Shown here piece by piece: positions 9,671 through 19,428 of a stretch of 64,000 bases of DNA. The translations under genes and the position numbers were made by a program. The DNA is from Thiodiazotropha sp040506275 (GTDB lineage: Bacteria; Pseudomonadota; Gammaproteobacteria; Chromatiales; Chromatiaceae). The number at the start of each line of letters is the position of its first letter. The first letter of the stretch is position 1. Location of the stretch: positions 127,887-191,886 of the forward strand of contig JBEVXD010000009.1 of the NCBI GenBank assembly GCA_040506275.1. The letters are read 5' to 3'. The notes below the pieces were generated by a model that was given only the letters and a program-made list of their open reading frames with translations, was not told the DNA's origin and searched no databases.

Positions 9671-10063
9671 ATGTATATAAAAACACCCACAGAACATATT
9701 CACGAGAATGAACTGAAGCCTGAAGACCGACGTGCAATTAAACGTCGCCACCTGATCTACTACCTGAGAGTTTGGAAAACAGAGGACAATACACCTTTAG
9801 GGCAGGTGGTTGATATTAATTCTCAAGGCATGATGCTGATTGGTGAAAAACCGGTACCTACAGGCGAAGAGTTCAATCTTAAGATCAACCTCCCGGAGAG
9901 TGAAGAGGAGCTTAACTTTTTGAATTTCAAGGCGGTTTGCCGTTGGAGCTCAAAAGATATAAATACAGCTTTTTATGACTCTGGACTCGAATTTACTGAT
10001 CAGTCAGAGGAGAAGATCGAGGCCTTACAGCGTTTGATTGAGGACTATGGATTCAATGACTGA
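9671..10063 (+). CDS. PilZ-domain protein (candidate c-di-GMP receptor)
   Basis: A 130-residue single-domain protein. The PilZ signature is present: an arginine-rich RRAIKRR stretch at residues 20-26 followed by DINSQG at 48-53, matching the RxxxR and [D/N]xSxxG c-di-GMP contacts of the family. The ATG at 9671 has an AGGTGG ribosome site about 9 nt upstream and is preferred to a GTG at 9659. Proteins of this kind modulate motility, adhesion or polysaccharide output; the partner here is unknown. Its 3' end overlaps the convergent Nudix-ThiE gene by 19 bp. Confidence 0.85.
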   Translation: MYIKTPTEHIHENELKPEDRRAIKRRHLIYYLRVWKTEDNTPLGQVVDINSQGMMLIGEKPVPTGEEFNLKINLPESEEELNFLNFKAVCRWSSKDINTAFYDSGLEFTDQSEEKIEALQRLIEDYGFND

Positions 10064-10995
10064 GACCAGAAAGTGCTGATCCCTGCAATACCCTGAGCAC
10101 CATTTGAAACTGCTTGTGGCAGGTCATCCACTGTCATACCACCCAGCGCATAAACCGGCAGGTTGACCTGATCCACCCATGCCGTAAAACGTGGCCAACC
10201 CAGGTTCTGTGCATCGGGGTGGGTAGAGGTGACCTGAACAGGTGAAAGCAGCACATAATCAAGACCAAGACTTTCTGCCTTTTTCAACTCATCCAATTGA
10301 TGGCAGGATGCACCAATCAACCCAGCTCCCGATGGTCGCTGGGAAAGGGACATCAAATTTCGAGTGGTTAAGTGAAGACCGTCCGCTTCACCATGCCACG
10401 CCAACACGCCTTCAGCACGATTCAATAGTAGCTTTACATCGCTCGATCGACACAGTTCAAGCGCTCTATTCATCAATTGCCGATAGGTCGCATCCGATAA
10501 CTGATGGGCACGCAGTTGTACAAGCTGAATACCTTGAGTAATAGCTCGGGACAGACAATCCAGAAACGTAACTGAATCGTTTGGATCCGCACCGGTAATC
10601 AGATAACGCTTTGGAAGTTGCAGTGCGGTAATGACTGGGCGATCAGCTGCAGGGAACTCTTCTGGCACCATCTTACCAGGTGATATCCAACGCAAGGGTT
10701 GCCCTTCCAGGCCCTTTGCCACCCCCCTGTAGGATGTGACGCGATAAAAATCGAGCACAACTTCCCGATCATCATAGTCGTGCCTTATTCTTATCAGTGA
10801 TTCATATTCAGTGGGATCGATTCCGAGCTCTTCCTTGAGTTCTCTTGATAGTGCAGCTTCCGAGGTCTCTCCCGGTTCCAGCTTTCCACCCGGAAATTCC
10901 CACAGACCACCCTGATGAGTATGCTCTGCCCGCTTACTGACCAGAACCCGGCCATAGGTATCGATAATTGCTGCTGCTGCGACTTGAATGGCCAT
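10045..10995 (-). CDS. Nudix hydrolase fused to ThiE-like domain
   Basis: A 316-residue two-domain protein. Residues 1-125 are a MutT-type Nudix domain with the box starting GGKLEPGET at 36 and ending RELKEELG at 58, suited to 8-oxo-dGTP sanitation. Residues from about 130 (YLITGAD) to the end form a TIM-barrel of the thiamine-phosphate synthase/TenI type (GIQLVQLRAHQ, GASCHQLDELKKA, YVLLSPVQVT, ALGGM). This fusion is known in gammaproteobacteria, often downstream of argJ and secA as here. The role of the ThiE-like half is unproven. The ATG at 10995 is preferred to an upstream TTG. Confidence 0.9.
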   Translation of the reverse strand: MAIQVAAAAIIDTYGRVLVSKRAEHTHQGGLWEFPGGKLEPGETSEAALSRELKEELGIDPTEYESLIRIRHDYDDREVVLDFYRVTSYRGVAKGLEGQPLRWISPGKMVPEEFPAADRPVITALQLPKRYLITGADPNDSVTFLDCLSRAITQGIQLVQLRAHQLSDATYRQLMNRALELCRSSDVKLLLNRAEGVLAWHGEADGLHLTTRNLMSLSQRPSGAGLIGASCHQLDELKKAESLGLDYVLLSPVQVTSTHPDAQNLGWPRFTAWVDQVNLPVYALGGMTVDDLPQAVSNGAQGIAGISTFWSQSLNP

Positions 10996-11230
10996 GGGTA
11001 ACAATCAGTGTGTTGCCGGGTTACCTAATTTAGCGTCCTGAACTGGTTCCATACTAACACTAGCTGAGCATGATTCATTACAATTAAATCTCTTTCAATG
11101 ATGCATAGTACGCTTAGGAAAAAAGCAAAAATTGTTTATGGCTAAGATCAACTCCAAGCTGACAGATACCCTTTTATGGTTTCAATAAGCGGAGAACAAT
11201 CAGACTTTTCAAGTAATTCCCGCAGGAGAT

Positions 11231-11261
11231 TGTCGGATGGCGCTGCGCTTATCCGACCTAC
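11231..11261. repeat. REP-like element, second family
   Basis: A 31-nt palindrome with outer arms TGTCGGAT / ATCCGAC and a CTAC foot (GTAG on the complementary strand). It matches the inverted pair at 53303-53378 with one or two differences per copy. It lies in the 300-bp gap between the Nudix-ThiE gene and argJ. Just downstream, at 11270-11284, are 15 nt identical to one end of the 37658-37746 element. Confidence 0.75.
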
Positions 11262-11294
11262 GATTATTGCCCGGCACCTTAATATTATGAAACG

Positions 11295-12497
11295 CTAGGT
11301 ACGGTACTCAGCATTGATTTTGACATAGTCGTAGGAGAGGTCACAGGTCAGTACCTTTGTTGCGGCATCACCCCGACCCAACTCGACCCGAATCGTAATG
11401 TTAGAGCGTTGCATCACAGCTTGCCCCGCCTCTTCGGTATAATCAGATGCCCGTCCACCCTGACGAACGATACAGACATCATCCAGCCAGATATTCACAT
11501 CGTCGATCACCAGGTTTTCGACACCAGCACGACCTACAGCAGCCAGAATCCTCCCCCAATTCGGATCAGAAGCGAACAGTGCAGTCTTTACCAGAGGCGA
11601 GTGAGCGATGGTATAGGCCACATCCTGGGCCTCTTTCACACTTCTTGCGCTGGTAACCTCCACTTCAACAAGCTTAGTTGCACCCTCTCCATCAGCTACG
11701 ATTTCCCTGGCGAGTTCCATGCAGATTTCGAGCACCATCTGAGCCAGTTTTTGATAGACAGGTGATTGCTCATCGGTAACGGGTGGCAGAGAGCTTGCGC
11801 CACTGGCGATTAACACACAAGCGTCGTTGGTTGAAGTATCACCGTCGACAGTGATGCTGTTGAATGAGGGGTCTACCGCCTGTTTGAGACAGCTTTGCAA
11901 CAGACTGGCGGAAACCTTCAAATCGGTCGCCACATAGGCCAGCATGGTGGCCATATCTGGACAGATCATGCCCGATCCTTTGGCCATACCGGTTACCTGA
12001 ACAGTGACGCCATCCACTTCGAAGCGACGGGACGCCAGTTTTGGCCGTGTATCCGTGGTCATTATTGTCCGGGATGCTGATTCCCAGCCCTCCGGCACCA
12101 ACCCCTGTAAAGCCTTGGGAAAAGCTTGCAGCATCCTCTCAACAGGAAGCGGTTCACCGATTACACCAGTTGAAAACGGCAGCACCTGATGGGGCTCACA
12201 ACCGACCAGGCCAGCCAGCTCCTGGCAGCAGCGCTTGGCGTCATCAAGTCCCTGTTGACCTGTTCCAGCATTGGCGTTACCTGAGTTAATCAGCAACAGC
12301 CTGGGAGCACCTTGCTGCAAATGATCCTTTGCCAGTTGAACAGGGGCGGCACAAAACGCATTGCGAGTGAATACAGCGGCGCATTCAGCACCATCCACCA
12401 ATTCGATGACTAACAGATCATTCCGACCTTGATAGCATATTTCTGCTGCGGTTACGCCAAGCCTTACACCAGGAACTGGAGATGCTGAATCAACCAT
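11295..12497 (-). CDS. argJ: Glutamate N-acetyltransferase / amino-acid acetyltransferase
   Basis: A 400-residue ArgJ, which recycles the acetyl group from N-acetylornithine to glutamate in arginine synthesis and in some species also uses acetyl-CoA. The self-cleavage region KGSGMICPDMATMLAYV is intact, with the likely nucleophile T184. Other matches are LLINSGNANAGTG, VLPFSTGVIGEPLP and SITVDGDTSTNDACV. The C-terminus ends SYDYVKINAEYRT, as is typical. It starts one base after the secA stop, so the two are probably co-transcribed. Confidence 0.97.
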   Translation of the reverse strand: MVDSASPVPGVRLGVTAAEICYQGRNDLLVIELVDGAECAAVFTRNAFCAAPVQLAKDHLQQGAPRLLLINSGNANAGTGQQGLDDAKRCCQELAGLVGCEPHQVLPFSTGVIGEPLPVERMLQAFPKALQGLVPEGWESASRTIMTTDTRPKLASRRFEVDGVTVQVTGMAKGSGMICPDMATMLAYVATDLKVSASLLQSCLKQAVDPSFNSITVDGDTSTNDACVLIASGASSLPPVTDEQSPVYQKLAQMVLEICMELAREIVADGEGATKLVEVEVTSARSVKEAQDVAYTIAHSPLVKTALFASDPNWGRILAAVGRAGVENLVIDDVNIWLDDVCIVRQGGRASDYTEEAGQAVMQRSNITIRVELGRGDAATKVLTCDLSYDYVKINAEYRT

Positions 12498-12498
12498 C

Positions 12499-15312
12499 TC
12501 AACTCAATCTGCCATGACACTGCTTATACTTTTTGCCTGAACCGCAAGGACAGGGTTCATTACGTCCAATCTTACGTCCATCACGGACGAAAGGCTGTTG
12601 GGATGGATCGTCTTTTTCCTCTCCCTCCCCAGTCGCAGGTTCACCAGAGAGTCCTTCGAAAGTCTCATGCTTGAACTCAAACTCATCAGCCCTGGTTTGC
12701 TGTTCCTGTAATGCCAACTCTTCAGGCATCTGTACCTGAACCTTGGAGAGTAGTGTCACCACCTCTTGCTTGATGCTGTCCAGCATGCTGGAAAACATTG
12801 CGAAGGCTTCGCGCTTGTACTCTTGTTTGGGATTTTTCTGCGCATAGCCACGCAGATGTATGCCCTGACGCAGATAGTCCATCGCAGCAAGATGCTCTTT
12901 CCAGTGACTATCCACAGTCTGCAGCATCATCGCCTTTTCGAATTGACGCATGTTTTCTTCGCCAACCAGCTCTTGTTTGTCTCCATATCCTGAGGTCAAC
13001 GTCTGCATGATCTTCTTTTTCAGTGTCTCTTCATGTAGATCGCTATCCGTATCAAGCCAGTTCTGTATCGGCCATTCACCACTGAATGCCTCGGCCAGGG
13101 CATCACTCAATCCGGGCACATCCCACTGCTCTTCGATACTGTCGCGAGGGATATGGTCATGGAACACCTGATCCAGTACATCTTCACGCAATGCTGTGAT
13201 GGAATCAGAGATATCCGTGGTATCCATCAACTCATTACGCTGCTCATAGACCACTTTACGCTGGTCATTGGCAACATCGTCATACTCAAGCAACTGCTTA
13301 CGTATATCAAAGTTGCGCCCTTCCACCTTCCGCTGAGCATTCTCAATCGCTCGCGATACCCAAGGGTGTTCGATCGCTTCACCTTTTTCCATTCCCAGCT
13401 TCTGCATCAGACCACCCACTTTATCGGATGCAAAGATCCGCATCAGGTTATCCTGCAATGAGAGATAGAAGCGGCTTGAGCCTGGATCGCCCTGACGACC
13501 TGAACGACCACGAAGCTGGTTGTCGATACGTCGGGACTCATGGCGCTCAGTACCAATCACATGAAGTCCACCCGACTCCAGCACTTGCTTGTGAATATTG
13601 TTCCATGACTCGGTATGCGCTTTCCCTGCATCACTCTCAGCATCTTCACCGAGGGCTTCGAGTTCGGTCTCCAGATTACCGCCAAGCACGATATCGGTAC
13701 CTCGACCTGCCATGTTGGTGGCGATCGTAACGGCACCTGGACGCCCTGCCTGGGCAACAATCATAGCTTCCTGTTCGTGATGCTTTGCATTCAGTACCTT
13801 ATGCGGCACTTTTGCTTTATCAAGCAACTCTGAAACCAGCTCAGAAGACTCAATCGACGCAGTACCAACAAGTACCGGCTGCCCCCGCTTAACACAATCC
13901 TGAACATCCTCCAGAATCGCCTGATACTTCTCGTCAGGGGTGAGATAGACCAGATCGCCCATATCATTGCGGATCATTGCCTGATTGGTTGGAATAACCA
14001 CAACTTCGAGACCGTAGATCTGCTGGAACTCAAAGGCTTCAGTATCTGCCGTACCTGTCATGCCGGAGAGCTTTTCGTAGAGACGGAAGTAGTTCTGAAA
14101 GGTAATCGAAGCCAGGGTCTGGTTTTCGTTCTGAATCTCAACCCCTTCCTTCGCTTCAACTGCCTGATGCTGGCCATCCGACCAACGACGTCCCGGCATG
14201 GTACGTCCGGTGAACTCGTCGACGATGATGATCTGACCATCTTTTACGATGTAGTCCACATTACGTTGGAAAAGTGCATGTGCACGCAATGCGGCGTTGG
14301 CATGGTGCATGAGGATAATGTTTCCGCTATCGTAGAGGCTCGCTCCCTCTTCCAGCAGACCTGCCTCGGTCAGCATCTCTTCTACATGCTGATGACCCTC
14401 TTCACTGAAATAGACCTGACGGGCCTTCTCATCCACTGAAAAATCACCAGGACCGAAATCGGGTTTACCCTCTTCATTAGTAATCGGGTCCTGACGAGTC
14501 AGGCGAGGAATTATATGATTGACCGCTTTGTAGAGCTCTGATGAATCGTCCGTAGGCCCGGAGATGATCAGTGGTGTACGCGCCTCATCGATGAGAATCG
14601 AATCAACTTCGTCGACGATCGCAAAAAAGGGTGGACGTTGAACCCGCTGATCAGAACTGAAGGCCATGTTGTCGCGAAGATAATCAAAGCCATACTCATT
14701 GTTTGTGCCATAGGTGATATCGGCGCCATAGGCTTCCCGACGGGTCACTGGACGCAAGTGAAGGTAGCCACCGTCTGAACCGTCATATTCCGGGTCATAT
14801 ATAAACGATGAACTATCCGGCCCCATGCCACCTGACGAGTTGATTACCCCGGTGCTCAATCCCAAACGATGGTAGACTCTGCCCATCCAGGCCGCGTCTC
14901 TGCGAGCCAAATAGTCGTTCACAGTCACCACATGGACGCCTTTGCCTGGCAAGGCATTCAGATAAGCTGCCAGGGTCGCTACCAGGGTTTTACCCTCACC
15001 GGTACGCATCTCAGCAATCTTGCCCTGATGCAGTACCATGCCACCGATCATCTGTACATCGAAATGGCGCATCTGCATCACTCGCCGCCCAACTTCGCGG
15101 ACAACGGCAAACGCTTCCTGCATCAGGCTATCCAGTGATTCCCCTGCTTCCAGCCTGGCACGGAAATCCGCTGTTTTTTGTTGTAGCGCCTCTTCGGAGA
15201 GTTGTTCAATATCGGACTCCAGAGCATTGATCTGGGAGACCGTTTTTGTCATTCGTTTTACCAGTCGATCATTACGACTGCCGAAGATCTTTGTAAAGAT
15301 TTTACTAACCAT
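12499..15312 (-). CDS. secA: Preprotein translocase ATPase SecA
   Basis: A 937-residue motor that drives unfolded preproteins through SecYEG. Walker A is at 102-109 (MRTGEGKT) and the DEVD Walker B is in the AIVDEVDSILIDEARTPLIISG block. NMAGRGTDIVLGGNLE and RGRSGRQGDPGSSRFYLSL mark the second nucleotide fold. The acidic linker (about 885-912) leads to the C-terminal zinc finger CPCGSGKKYKQCHG used for SecB and lipid binding. Full length, with no irregularities. Confidence 0.98.
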   Translation of the reverse strand: MVSKIFTKIFGSRNDRLVKRMTKTVSQINALESDIEQLSEEALQQKTADFRARLEAGESLDSLMQEAFAVVREVGRRVMQMRHFDVQMIGGMVLHQGKIAEMRTGEGKTLVATLAAYLNALPGKGVHVVTVNDYLARRDAAWMGRVYHRLGLSTGVINSSGGMGPDSSSFIYDPEYDGSDGGYLHLRPVTRREAYGADITYGTNNEYGFDYLRDNMAFSSDQRVQRPPFFAIVDEVDSILIDEARTPLIISGPTDDSSELYKAVNHIIPRLTRQDPITNEEGKPDFGPGDFSVDEKARQVYFSEEGHQHVEEMLTEAGLLEEGASLYDSGNIILMHHANAALRAHALFQRNVDYIVKDGQIIIVDEFTGRTMPGRRWSDGQHQAVEAKEGVEIQNENQTLASITFQNYFRLYEKLSGMTGTADTEAFEFQQIYGLEVVVIPTNQAMIRNDMGDLVYLTPDEKYQAILEDVQDCVKRGQPVLVGTASIESSELVSELLDKAKVPHKVLNAKHHEQEAMIVAQAGRPGAVTIATNMAGRGTDIVLGGNLETELEALGEDAESDAGKAHTESWNNIHKQVLESGGLHVIGTERHESRRIDNQLRGRSGRQGDPGSSRFYLSLQDNLMRIFASDKVGGLMQKLGMEKGEAIEHPWVSRAIENAQRKVEGRNFDIRKQLLEYDDVANDQRKVVYEQRNELMDTTDISDSITALREDVLDQVFHDHIPRDSIEEQWDVPGLSDALAEAFSGEWPIQNWLDTDSDLHEETLKKKIMQTLTSGYGDKQELVGEENMRQFEKAMMLQTVDSHWKEHLAAMDYLRQGIHLRGYAQKNPKQEYKREAFAMFSSMLDSIKQEVVTLLSKVQVQMPEELALQEQQTRADEFEFKHETFEGLSGEPATGEGEEKDDPSQQPFVRDGRKIGRNEPCPCGSGKKYKQCHGRLS

Positions 15313-15549
15313 TAATCGGAGTTTCCGTCAGAATGCGAAATGTTTGCGATCATACAGCATGCAGTGGCGATGCAGAAGGTCAAGCTTTGTAGTATTAAAC
15401 CAGCAACCCATTAAGTGGGGATTATTGCTCGGTAATTCAACCGCTGGTGTCGGCCAATCTTGAATGAGAGCCAAATGTGTGACACTAAGCAGTCATCACA
15501 ATTCAGCTAATGCCCCAGAGAGTCATAAAATCATAGATGATCTGGAGAA

Positions 15550-16482
15550 TCAGCTTTTATTTCGTTTCGATAGAATATATTTTGTAGGGTCGACAATCTT
15601 GCCGTTGCGTACCACTTCAAAATGTACATGTGGTCCTGTTGAACGACCGGTTGAACCCATTCTTGCAATCACCTGTCCCTGCTTGACACGCTCACCGATC
15701 TCAACCGTCACCTCGGAATTATGTCCATACCTGGTGATATAACCCTTGCCGTGATTCACTTCGACCAGCTTGCCGTAACCAGATCGATCATCGGCCCAGG
15801 TGACAACACCCGCAGCCACAGCGACAACATCAGATCCATCCTTGCCAGCGAAATCCATGCCTTTATGCATTGCTCGCTTACCTGTGAAAGGATCATTTCG
15901 CATGCCAAAGTAGGATGAGATCCAGCCTTTTTTAACTGGACGCCCTGCGGGATGGAGCGAATCTTCGAGATTCGAATTCATAATCAGGTCCTCGACCAGA
16001 TTAAGTTGCTGATAACGATGTTCGATCATCGCTTCAAGCTGTTCCATCTCAAGTAGCAGATCTGGAAGTGCAGAAGTCTGACTGAGTGAAGATTTTGCGT
16101 CTGGACCACCAAGTGCCGGAGCGGTCTCGAAACTGAACTCACCTTTATCCAACCCACCAATAGTCACTAAACGTTCGCCGAGTGCATCAAGACGCAACAA
16201 CTGGGATTGAATTTGACCAACCCGAATTGCCAATGCATCGATTCCACTCTGTGTATCCCGTTTAGCATCCTCCAGAAGCTGACGCTCCCGATCAAAACTG
16301 TTCTCTAGACTGGTAACCAATTGATGCTCAGGGAATTCAGTATCACTGACACCCATTTGATAACCGGCCCACAACATTGCCATACCAAACAGAAGACCAA
16401 GCCCCAGAAAAACAGCAGGCAGAAGCCACCTGGAGGCCATCCCATAATCTTGTCCAGCACCACGTAAATATATGATTTTCAT
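15550..16482 (-). CDS. M23-family metallopeptidase, membrane-anchored
   Basis: A 310-residue protein with one N-terminal transmembrane segment (about 19-42), a coiled-coil-like stretch (about 57-170) and a C-terminal LytM/M23 domain. All zinc ligands are present: H206 and D210 (HKGMDF), plus H285 and H287 (HVHFEV). Active M23 enzymes cut peptidoglycan cross-bridges. The coiled coil plus LytM layout also resembles envelope division regulators, though those often lack the ligands. Its position between secA and the lpxC/ftsZ end of the dcw cluster supports a cell-wall role. Confidence 0.88.
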   Translation of the reverse strand: MKIIYLRGAGQDYGMASRWLLPAVFLGLGLLFGMAMLWAGYQMGVSDTEFPEHQLVTSLENSFDRERQLLEDAKRDTQSGIDALAIRVGQIQSQLLRLDALGERLVTIGGLDKGEFSFETAPALGGPDAKSSLSQTSALPDLLLEMEQLEAMIEHRYQQLNLVEDLIMNSNLEDSLHPAGRPVKKGWISSYFGMRNDPFTGKRAMHKGMDFAGKDGSDVVAVAAGVVTWADDRSGYGKLVEVNHGKGYITRYGHNSEVTVEIGERVKQGQVIARMGSTGRSTGPHVHFEVVRNGKIVDPTKYILSKRNKS

Positions 16483-16604
16483 CGCTAAATAATCATCAAA
16501 GTCAGACTGCTCTAATACACTTCTTCGGTCAAAAACCTCCGAACTTTACCACTTTCCAAACAAAATGTGATGTTTTTTCTTCAAATCTGCTCTAAGCTCG
16601 CGCT

Positions 16605-17039
16605 ATGAAATCTTTGAGAAACATCGTTGATCGCAGCTCAACCCCTGCAAAATTAGGCAGGCAATTGGCCGATTACGATGCACTCTGCAAGCGGGTCAGA
16701 TCGAGCTTGCCACCACCTTTGGATCAACAGTTGAAGGCTACCGTGCTACAGGCAGGCACCCTCAGTCTATTTGTCTCGTCCCCGGTCTGGGCAAGCCGTT
16801 TGCGTTACGCCACGCCACAACTGATTGATCAATTGAAGAGACAGGGTTTAACAGTTGAAAGAGTGCGCACACGCGTACTACCCAACCAAAATACCGCCCC
16901 ATTGCGGCCAAAACATAAGATGCGCAGTTTGAGTAGTGAAAACAGTGAAATGCTACGCCAGACGGCTGAGGCAATCATTGACCCCAAATTAAGCGAGGCG
17001 CTGCTAAAGCTGAGCAGACATGGGGAGAAGAGCGTCTGA
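16605..17039 (+). CDS. DUF721 / DciA-like protein
   Basis: A 144-residue DUF721 protein. The N-terminal half has the family pattern of a helix followed by LSLFVSSPVWASRLRYATPQLIDQLKR. DciA members of this family load the replicative helicase DnaB in bacteria lacking DnaC, and no dnaC-like gene is visible here. The C-terminal 50 residues are polar and probably flexible. It is divergent from the M23 gene and convergent with lpxC. Confidence 0.8.
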   Translation: MKSLRNIVDRSSTPAKLGRQLADYDALCKRVRSSLPPPLDQQLKATVLQAGTLSLFVSSPVWASRLRYATPQLIDQLKRQGLTVERVRTRVLPNQNTAPLRPKHKMRSLSSENSEMLRQTAEAIIDPKLSEALLKLSRHGEKSV

Positions 17040-17083
17040 ATTGACGCTCTACAAGCCACCCAAGTTCAACACCAGGGGTGGCT
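17029..17083. terminator. Tandem hairpins between convergent DUF721 and lpxC genes
   Basis: Two inverted repeats. AGAGCGTC / GACGCTCT (17029-17036 and 17043-17050) straddles the DUF721 stop codon. AGCCACCC / GGGTGGCT (17054-17061 and 17076-17083) lies in the short gap. Their position between convergent genes suggests 3'-end formation for one or both, although no long T-run follows. Confidence 0.5.
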
Positions 17084-17121
17084 GAAAGCCTATTAAGTTG
17101 ATCCTGAATCGGTGGGTTCGT

Positions 17122-18039
17122 TCAGGTTGCAGTTAAATGTGCAGGCTGCATATAAGAGATCGGCGCATCCTCTGGCTCATCAAAGGTGATCTCTTCCCAG
17201 GCATCTTCCTGCAGAATCAGCTCTCTAAGCAGGCGATTATTCAAAGCATGCCCCGATTTATGTCCACTGAAGGCACCAACCAGACTGTGTCCCAATAGAT
17301 AGAGATCACCAATTGCATCCAGAATTTTATGTTTTACGAATTCATCTTCGTAGCGCAGACCGTCAGTGTTCATCACCCGGTAGTCATCGACCACTACTGC
17401 ATTGTCCAGACTGCCACCTAGGGCCAATTCCTTCTGTCGTAACATCTCTATATCACGCAAAAAGCCAAAGGTTCTCGCCCGACTGACCTCTCTGACAAAG
17501 GAGGTAGATGAGAAATCAATCGTGGCAAATTGAGAACGTTCCTTGAATGCAGGATGGTCAAAGTCGATGGAAAAAGAGACCTTGAAGCCATCAAAAGGCT
17601 CGAAACTGGCGCGTTTGTCACCTTCCTGCACTTCAACTTTACGTTTGATACGGATGAACCGCTTGGCCTTGTTTTGCTCCTCGACACCTGCAGACTGCAG
17701 CAGAAACACGAAAGGCCCGGCACTACCATCCATGATCGGTACTTCCGCAGCGCTGACATCAACATAGGCATTATCAATACCCAGTCCAGCCAGGGCTGAG
17801 AGCAGATGCTCCACAGTGGAGACCCTTACGCCACCCTGGACCAGGGTACTGGAGAGGCGTGTGTCACCGACATTTTCAGCGCAAGCACGAATTTCAACCG
17901 GTGGATCGAGATCTACACGCCTGAAAATAATCCCTGTATCAGGAGCAGCAGGTCGCAGGGTAAGGTAGACCTTTTCCCCGGTGTGCAGCCCCACACCAGT
18001 AGCGCGTATCACGTTCTTCAACGTACGTTGCCAAATCAT
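17122..18039 (-). CDS. lpxC: UDP-3-O-acyl-N-acetylglucosamine deacetylase
   Basis: A 305-residue LpxC when started at MIWQRTLKN. This is the zinc deacetylase that commits UDP-sugar to lipid A synthesis. Present are TVEHLLSALAGLGIDNAYV with the first zinc histidine, the HKILDAIGDLYLLG motif with the second histidine and aspartate, and GHKSGHALNN with the catalytic histidine. The ATG at 18039 has a GGGAG site about 10 nt upstream and gives the usual family length; an upstream in-frame extension to 18102 is rejected. Last gene of the dcw run. Confidence 0.96.
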   Translation of the reverse strand: MIWQRTLKNVIRATGVGLHTGEKVYLTLRPAAPDTGIIFRRVDLDPPVEIRACAENVGDTRLSSTLVQGGVRVSTVEHLLSALAGLGIDNAYVDVSAAEVPIMDGSAGPFVFLLQSAGVEEQNKAKRFIRIKRKVEVQEGDKRASFEPFDGFKVSFSIDFDHPAFKERSQFATIDFSSTSFVREVSRARTFGFLRDIEMLRQKELALGGSLDNAVVVDDYRVMNTDGLRYEDEFVKHKILDAIGDLYLLGHSLVGAFSGHKSGHALNNRLLRELILQEDAWEEITFDEPEDAPISYMQPAHLTAT

Positions 18040-18194
18040 CGACTCGCAGCTCCCATTAACGAAACCGGGCATTAGCCCAAGAAAAGGCGCGAATGCTACC
18101 ACAGGAGGAACAACTGTAAAAACAGTTATATTCCCAACCTATCGAAACACGCTACCAAAACCTGTCATCACACTGTAACCAGGCAGATTCTACA

Positions 18195-19379
18195 CTAATC
18201 TGCCTGGCGGCGTAAAAAGGCAGGAATATCCAGGTAATCCAGGTTGCCATCAGCAGTTGCCACCGCAGCACTGCGGCCACTGTTGCCATTTCTCAACACT
18301 GTGGGTCGATCAAGCTCTCGGTAGTCATCCGGAACCTGCTGGGGGTCTTCGCTATCGACCAGTTTCACTGGCGCCAGATCCTCTACATTTGCAGGTTTTG
18401 GTATTTCGGCAGTGGCTCGTTCACTCACACCTAGCCCGGTTGCCACTACAGTCACACGCATATCGTTCTGCATATCCGGATCGATTACCGTCCCGACCAC
18501 CACTGTGGCATCGTCATCTGCAAATTCACGTACAGTTGTACCGACTTCATCAAATTCGCCAATCGCCAGATTGAGTCCCGCAGTGATGTTGACCAATATA
18601 CCTTTCGCCCCAGCCAGATTAACATCTTCCAGCAGTGGGCTACGGATGGCACGCTCGGCAGCTTCCCGCGCCCGATTATCACCATTGGCCTCGCCAGACC
18701 CCATCATGGCGGCCCCCATTTCGGACATAACCGTTCTCACATCAGCAAAATCCACATTGATCAGACCAGGACGGGTAATCAGCTCCGCAATCCCCTGAAC
18801 AGCATGTAGTAGCACGTCATTGGCCGACTTGAAGGCATTCAGCAGACTCATCTCCTTACCGAGAACGGCAAGAAGCTTTTCATTGGGGATGGTGATCAGA
18901 GAGTCAACATGCTTTCCAAGATCTTCCATACCCTGTTCTGCTATCTTCATCCGCTTACCCCCCTCGAAGCCAAAGGGTTTGGTGACCACTGCCACAGTCA
19001 GGATACCCAGATCCTTTGCAACCTGAGCAACCACTGGTGCAGCACCAGTACCTGTTCCGCCGCCCATACCGGCAGTGATAAAAACCATATCGGCACCAGT
19101 AAGTGCCTCCTCGATCCGGTCTCTATCCTCTAGAGCAGCCTGTCGGCCAATCTCCGGGTTGGCTCCGGCACCCAATCCTTTGGTGATATCTGAACCCAGC
19201 TGCAGCAAGGTACGTACTTCACTGTTACGAAGTGCCTGGGCATCTGTGTTAGCACAGATGAAATCAACACCTTCAATCTCTCCAGTCAGCATATGGTTTA
19301 TTGCGTTTCCGCCTCCGCCGCCAACACCAATTACTTTAATCACAGCATTCTGACTGTGTGTATCCATTAATTCGAACAT
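18195..19379 (-). CDS. ftsZ: Cell division GTPase FtsZ
   Basis: A 394-residue tubulin homologue that forms the division ring. The GTP loop GGGTGTG, the N-terminal IKVIGVGGGGGNAINHM segment and the T7-type NVDFADV region are intact. A variable linker (about 320-378) leads to the conserved tail LDYLDIPAFLRRQAD that binds FtsA and ZipA. A GGAGGT ribosome site precedes the ATG at 19379. The order ftsQ-ftsA-ftsZ-lpxC matches enterobacteria and chromatiaceae. Confidence 0.98.
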   Translation of the reverse strand: MFELMDTHSQNAVIKVIGVGGGGGNAINHMLTGEIEGVDFICANTDAQALRNSEVRTLLQLGSDITKGLGAGANPEIGRQAALEDRDRIEEALTGADMVFITAGMGGGTGTGAAPVVAQVAKDLGILTVAVVTKPFGFEGGKRMKIAEQGMEDLGKHVDSLITIPNEKLLAVLGKEMSLLNAFKSANDVLLHAVQGIAELITRPGLINVDFADVRTVMSEMGAAMMGSGEANGDNRAREAAERAIRSPLLEDVNLAGAKGILVNITAGLNLAIGEFDEVGTTVREFADDDATVVVGTVIDPDMQNDMRVTVVATGLGVSERATAEIPKPANVEDLAPVKLVDSEDPQQVPDDYRELDRPTVLRNGNSGRSAAVATADGNLDYLDIPAFLRRQAD

Positions 19380-19428
19380 GGTCTACCTCCGCGTCTGTCG
19401 CGCCTAACAGATGTCAATAAAATAAATC

